Positions 60,106 to 64,000 of a stretch of DNA of 64,000 nucleotides are shown one piece after another (positions within the stretch are counted from its first letter, which is position 1; every line of letters begins with the position of its first letter). This DNA comes from Morchella semilibera. Its lineage: Eukaryota > Ascomycota > Pezizomycetes > Pezizales > Morchellaceae. The stretch covers positions 2,831,247 to 2,895,246 of the forward strand of contig CM018605.1 in the NCBI GenBank assembly GCA_009192285.1, written 5' to 3'. Both the position numbers and the translations under genes were made by a program. The notes under the pieces were generated by a model that was given only the letters and a program-made list of their open reading frames with translations, searched no databases and was not told the DNA's origin.

Positions 60106-62084
60106 ATGCCCCTCCCCGACTCCCCCTCCCCCTCTTTCTCCTCCTCCTCCTCTGCGGATCCCGGTGTCCCTCCTCCCTCCTCAACCTCCTCTTTCTGGCA
60201 TTCTCAACCTTCCCCTTTCCTCCACAATCACCGCACCACAGCTTCCCTTCCAGCTACCGCCGATATCGTAATCATCGGTTCCGGTATCGCTGGAGCCACA
60301 ACCGCCCGCTACATCTACGAATCTCTCGCCCCCTCCGCCCCGACTCCCCATGTAGTTATGCTCGAGGCGCGTCAGGCATGTTGGGGGGCTACCGGTCGAA
60401 ACGGCGGTCACTGTAAAGCGAGCCTTTACACTCTGTCGCGATTGCCGGGACTCATCGCGACCCTCGGTTACGAACAGTTGGCCCGCCTCCTCGCGTTCCA
60501 ACAGGTAAGCGTCGCGCTGTTGGCGGATTATGTGCGCGCCGAGGGGGTCGACTGCGAATTCAGACATATGGACAGCTGCGATGCCTTCTACACGGAGGAT
60601 AATTTTCGTACCGCGAGGGAGAGTATCGACATCTTGAGGAGGCAGATGCCGGATTATGCTTGGAGGTTAAAGGTCGTGACAAGAGACACTACGGAGGGTA
60701 GAAGGATACTCGCTCAGGAGACGAGAACTCCGACTGCAGTGGGGGCGGTTCTATCAAAGGCCTCTAGTCTCTGGCCCTATAAATTGGTGGCCTATATGTT
60801 GGAGAAGGCTATAACTGAGCGCGGATTGAACCTTCAGACCTGCACGCCCGCCCTGTCGGTGGTCCGGAATACCGCACAGAGCCGGAATCATAATAGTAGT
60901 AAACAGCAGAAGATACAGCAAAAGTACAAATGGAGTGTCATCACCGCTCGAGGAACAATCTTGACCAATCAGGTCGTCTTTGCGACAAACGCGCATACCG
61001 CTCATCTCCTCCCCGCCTTCAGAGGACACATATATCCAGTTAGGGGTCAGATGTCGGCCCTGATCCCACCGAAATCCATGATTGAGCATCCCCTCACGCA
61101 TACTTACAGACTGGTGGCAAAGGACGGTATGATGGATCAGTACCTCGTTCAGAGACCCGTCGCCCCCGATGGTTCCGGTGGAGAGTTGATGCTTGGTGGC
61201 GGTCGGAGTCTTGCTGCAGGCTTCGGCGTCGGTGCGCTGGACGGAGCTATAGATTTGCCGGTGGCTCGGTTCCTGAGGAGAGCCCCGGCAGAGTTCTTTG
61301 CTGGAGAGACGGGCTTTCCCGGAGATACGACGGTCGGCGGTAGCGGTGCTGGTGCTATTGGCGGCGGCGCGCTCGAGAAGAGCCTGGTGAGCAAGTTCCG
61401 GCGGTTGACGATCGATGCGGTGGTTGGAAGCCAGTTGAGATTTTGGGATGCGGCGGAGGGGATCGGGGCCGAGGGGGATGAAGATGATAGCGAGGAGGAT
61501 GAGGGTAGCGAGAGCGAGTATGATGAGGCGGGGAGTGGGAGCGGAATTATGGAGAGGCAGGGAGAGAAGGAATGTACGGCGAGATATGAATGGACGGGTG
61601 TTATGGGCTTCAGTAGTGATGAGATGCCGTGGGTGGGAAGGGTTCCAGCCCTGACGGTAAAGGAGGCGAGGAGTAGAGGATTGGAGGGAAGGGAGGCCGT
61701 ATGTGAGACGGGGGGATTATGGATGCTTGCGGGTTTCGAGGGTCATGGTGGGTTTTCTCTTCCCCCCCCCCTCTACCCATGATATATGATACTGATAGTG
61801 GATGCGGCCATATTGTAGGAATGGCATACTGCACCGGCGCGGCAAAGGCACTCGTCATGATGATGAACGGAAAGGAGCCCTACGACTTCTTTCCCGAGAG
61901 TCTTGAGGCCTCAAGGGCACGCATGGGTCTGGCGCCAGAGGAGGACGTCGAGCAGGAGGTTGAGGTTGAGGAGGTTGGGGTCGAGGAGGCGGATGTGGGG
62001 GAGAGTAAGGTGGATATCCGGTGGGAGGAGCTGGAGGGTGCGGAAGGAGAAGGAGAGGCAGAGGGAGAGTGGGTGGTTATTTAG
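60106..62084 (+). CDS. FAD-dependent oxidoreductase (DAO family)
   Basis: Two exons, 60,106-61,747 and 61,819-62,084, joined across a 71-bp intron (GTGGGT..TGTAG), give 635 residues. The splice completes GFEGHGMAYCTGAAKAL. An N-terminal Ser/Pro-rich region of 50 residues precedes the dinucleotide-binding motif GSGIAG (58-63) with VVMLEA at its second strand. WGATGRNGGHCK (93-104) is typical of fungal DAO-type oxidoreductases, some of which attach FAD near here. VRGQM and the C-terminal WMLAGFEGHG complete the FAD fold. The family oxidises amines or D-/N-methyl amino acids to imines with FAD; the substrate here is unknown. Two low-complexity acidic stretches are unusual: an insert at about 456-480 and a Glu/Val-rich tail of about 45 residues. 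No signal peptide. ATG at 60,106 is chosen as the first in frame after a CA-rich leader. Confidence 0.92.
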
Positions 62085-63185
62085 GTAGTTGGGCAGTTGG
62101 TGGGGCTACATATACATAGGTTTCTTTTTTTTTGTGTGTATGCTTTTTTATATTTCCATTTTTTTGTCTTTGCATGTTTTGAACATGTCTGTAGCGCTTG
62201 GTTGGTAAATGTTTTTGTATGTGTGTGTGGGTGTGTTGGTATTCTTTTTTGTATAAGTGAGAAGTGTATACGTGGGTGGTGAATCTGACGCATATGGTGT
62301 ATATCATATATTGTAGACGCTGTGGCTGCGGGTTCGTAAAGGGGTGCTCCTCGTGCTTGTAAGTTAGTGCAGGCGGAGGTAGATTGTCGTAGGTTAGTGT
62401 AGGTCGATATATCGGCGGGGACGGCGGTGAGGGTGGCGGGGGTGGTGTGGTGGGGCGGGCAGGTATATATGGGTAGTAGACAGTGGTAGCAGAAGTGTAT
62501 TTGTGGATGAATACGGGGTAGTAGTATAAAAATGTAGGTGCGAAAATGTCAATTTCACAACGGTACCGGCTACAAATGCTCCATACTGCATGCGAGAAAT
62601 CGCGGTTTTTTTAAGAGCTATCTAGTAGCTATCCCCGGCGTTAACTAGCTAGTTACATGTCCCCAGTCTCCCAACCACTAGTTCTACTTGTATATATGGA
62701 AAGGATATGGCCCGGCCTCTAGCCCTGCTCATCGATCAGTTCCTTTCTTCTAACCGCCTACAGTACTTCTTATTAACCCCCGGACCAAGACCGCTACTGG
62801 AGCGGGGCCCGGGACGGGAACTGCCTTTGTCCTGCCCCCGCTAATATTAAATATGGGCGACAGTATTAACATGCCGGGAGAAAGGCAGCGTGCTTCCGCG
62901 GACCCGGCTCACCTGGTCGATATACACCGTATCGGAGGGACGGAGTTGCTTTGGTAGGTTGTAGTCTGTCTGTACAGACGACGGTGCGGAGGCGGTGGTT
63001 AGTTTGGGAAGGGAATGGGACGGCTGGAGAATTGTTTGGTCTCCCGTCGATTGTTGGCCGGGGCTGTTCCGGGCCTCGACAGTCGGCGGCGGGGGTCCGG
63101 GGCCGGGATATGTATCATGATGAGATGAGATGATGCTCGCGGTGGGGCAGAGCCCCTATTACATAGGCAGGCCCGTGGCGCGAAG
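62085..63185. other. Convergent intergenic region
   Basis: GC-rich, G-rich on the plus strand. Short overlapping frames only. It lies between the 3' end of the oxidoreductase gene and the 3' end of the minus-strand edge gene, whose last exon may extend to 62,999 in one splice model. Confidence 0.35.
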
Positions 63186-64000
63186 TTATTCTGTAGATGG
63201 GCGCCAGGGCGTGTACGTGTCGTACTCGTAGTTTGCCAGTTCTGCACCTGCGGCATGGAAATGTCAGGTAAGGTGCCGTTCCGTCAGTCCCGCCCGGGAG
63301 GCAGAACGCAAGGATATACTAGCGCCGAGTGACCGGTTGTGCGCCAAGCCCCGCGAAAGTCCCAAAGATCAAAGTTCGCCCGCCCGGGTGGCACTGGTGT
63401 CTTGAGGTTCTGGTTTGTGCTTAGATTGCTCAGCTGGGTAGACGTGGCGGTTTGGCCTGTGCTGTGCGGATGTATAAGTAGTGTTTGGCGGGGTGCAACT
63501 GTAGACACATCCTCTCGGATATCAGCGCCAGGTAACCATCTCGATCAGCTCCCGGTACCATAGACGCGTCAGCACTCACCCAGGCCCGCTCTAGCTGGTG
63601 ATCCGATTGCGCAGAAGTGGACCCGGTCAAAGGCCAGGCAGTCCTCCTCGGTGGTGGGCTCTGCGACAGCTCCCACACTGGATCTTTTCGCTGCGGTACG
63701 ATATTAGACACAGCTATATATCAACAGAAAGAGGTCGATACCCACAATAGCTTGCAGGATATCTGATATCGATGGGCGTATATTCAGGACGGGCTAGCTC
63801 TATAGAAGATGGCAGCCAGAGGTCGTCGCAGATATACCCAGTGGGTAGCGGTACATATATATCCGTCACCTTGCCGGAAGAGAACCCTTGATACGGAACT
63901 GGTGTCTTCCCCCCTTGGCTGTGTCGAGATGCGGAGGGAAATATGTACTTACATATTATACTTTGGCCTACGACTTCCCCTGGATCATCCTGCAGTCTCC
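63186..64000 (-). CDS. Unrecognised multi-exon gene, 5' part beyond the window
   Basis: The minus-strand frame is open from the window edge to 63,746 (84 codons, ..GKVTDIYVPLPTGYICDDLW..). It crosses a 55-bp intron (63,691-63,745, GTGGGT, TCTAAT branch, CCGCAG) and continues in frame through 63,690-63,580 (..VGAVAEPTTEEDCLAFDRVHF..). A second intron 63,499-63,579 (GTGAGT..CTACAG) leads to 63,498. From there the frame VAPRQTLLIHPH.. stays open to TGA at 63,284. A further intron (63,248-63,319, GTATAT..CCGCAG) would add a last exon. One phase of that exon ends at 63,186 with a protein-like ANYEYDTYTPWRPSTE; the other runs to 62,999. The 5' two exons are convincing; the 3' end is unresolved. No domain is recognised. 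Confidence 0.5.
63326..63342 (-). other. Bipartite motif variant joined to CTTGGCGCAC, inside a probable exon
   Basis: Minus strand: CTTGGCGCAC (63,339-63,348) continues into GCAC-N6-TCACTCG, as at 53,421. Confidence 0.5.

Noticed and set aside
1-64000. CRISPR array, rRNA or bacterial operon structure
   Set aside because: None seen; introns and leaders show a eukaryotic nuclear sequence.

Overview
The window looks like a gene-poor, repeat-rich chromosome segment of a filamentous ascomycete. The evidence is spliceosomal introns of 54-81 bp with GT..AG borders and a branch-like CTRAC/CTAAT just before the acceptor, fungal gene families (pisatin-demethylase-like P450, PAP2 phosphatase, DAO-type FAD oxidoreductase, Myb/SANT-like gene), long intergenic tracts, and many MITE-like remnants. 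The species cannot be named from the sequence. A Pezizomycete-type genome (few genes, large decayed intergenic space) would fit, but that is an inference.

Layout. 1-441: 3' end of a gene for a Cys-containing 21-residue repeat protein with a C-terminal membrane anchor. 0.4-12.9 kb: no intact gene; a 155-bp TA-flanked MITE (2227-2381), two short retroelement-tail copies near 3.7-4.0 kb, a degenerate purine-rich tandem array (5940-6830), a larger TIR element (7527-7935) and a broken gene-like fragment (9370-9558). 12,913-13,933 (-): two-exon PAP2 lipid phosphate phosphatase. 13.9-43.0 kb: a desert with one small helical-protein gene (21,985-22,278, -, with a TATA box). 43,001-44,852 (+): four-exon cytochrome P450. 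44.9-54.0 kb: desert. 54,421-55,565 (+): Myb/SANT-like transposon-type gene, inactivated. 57,003-57,393: MITE with long terminal inverted repeats. 58,040-58,470 (-): coiled-coil-like hypothetical gene with a disrupted start. 60,106-62,084 (+): two-exon FAD-dependent oxidoreductase. 63,186-64,000 (-): unrecognised multi-exon gene entering from the right edge.

No biosynthetic cluster is apparent. The P450 stands alone, and the oxidoreductase, PAP2 and repeat-protein genes are separated by repeat-derived DNA.

The most unusual signal is not a gene. A bipartite 17-bp word, TCAY-N6-TCACTCG, occurs 17 times exactly and at least 4 more times with one change in the first half. It is found on both strands and spread over the whole window. 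The gap length is fixed but the gap and flanks are not conserved, as expected for a protein recognition site rather than for copies of a repeat. A second word, CTTGGCGCAC, is over-represented and twice forms the left half of the same motif. The palindrome TACATGTA occurs 21 times, about twenty-fold more than expected at uniform base composition.
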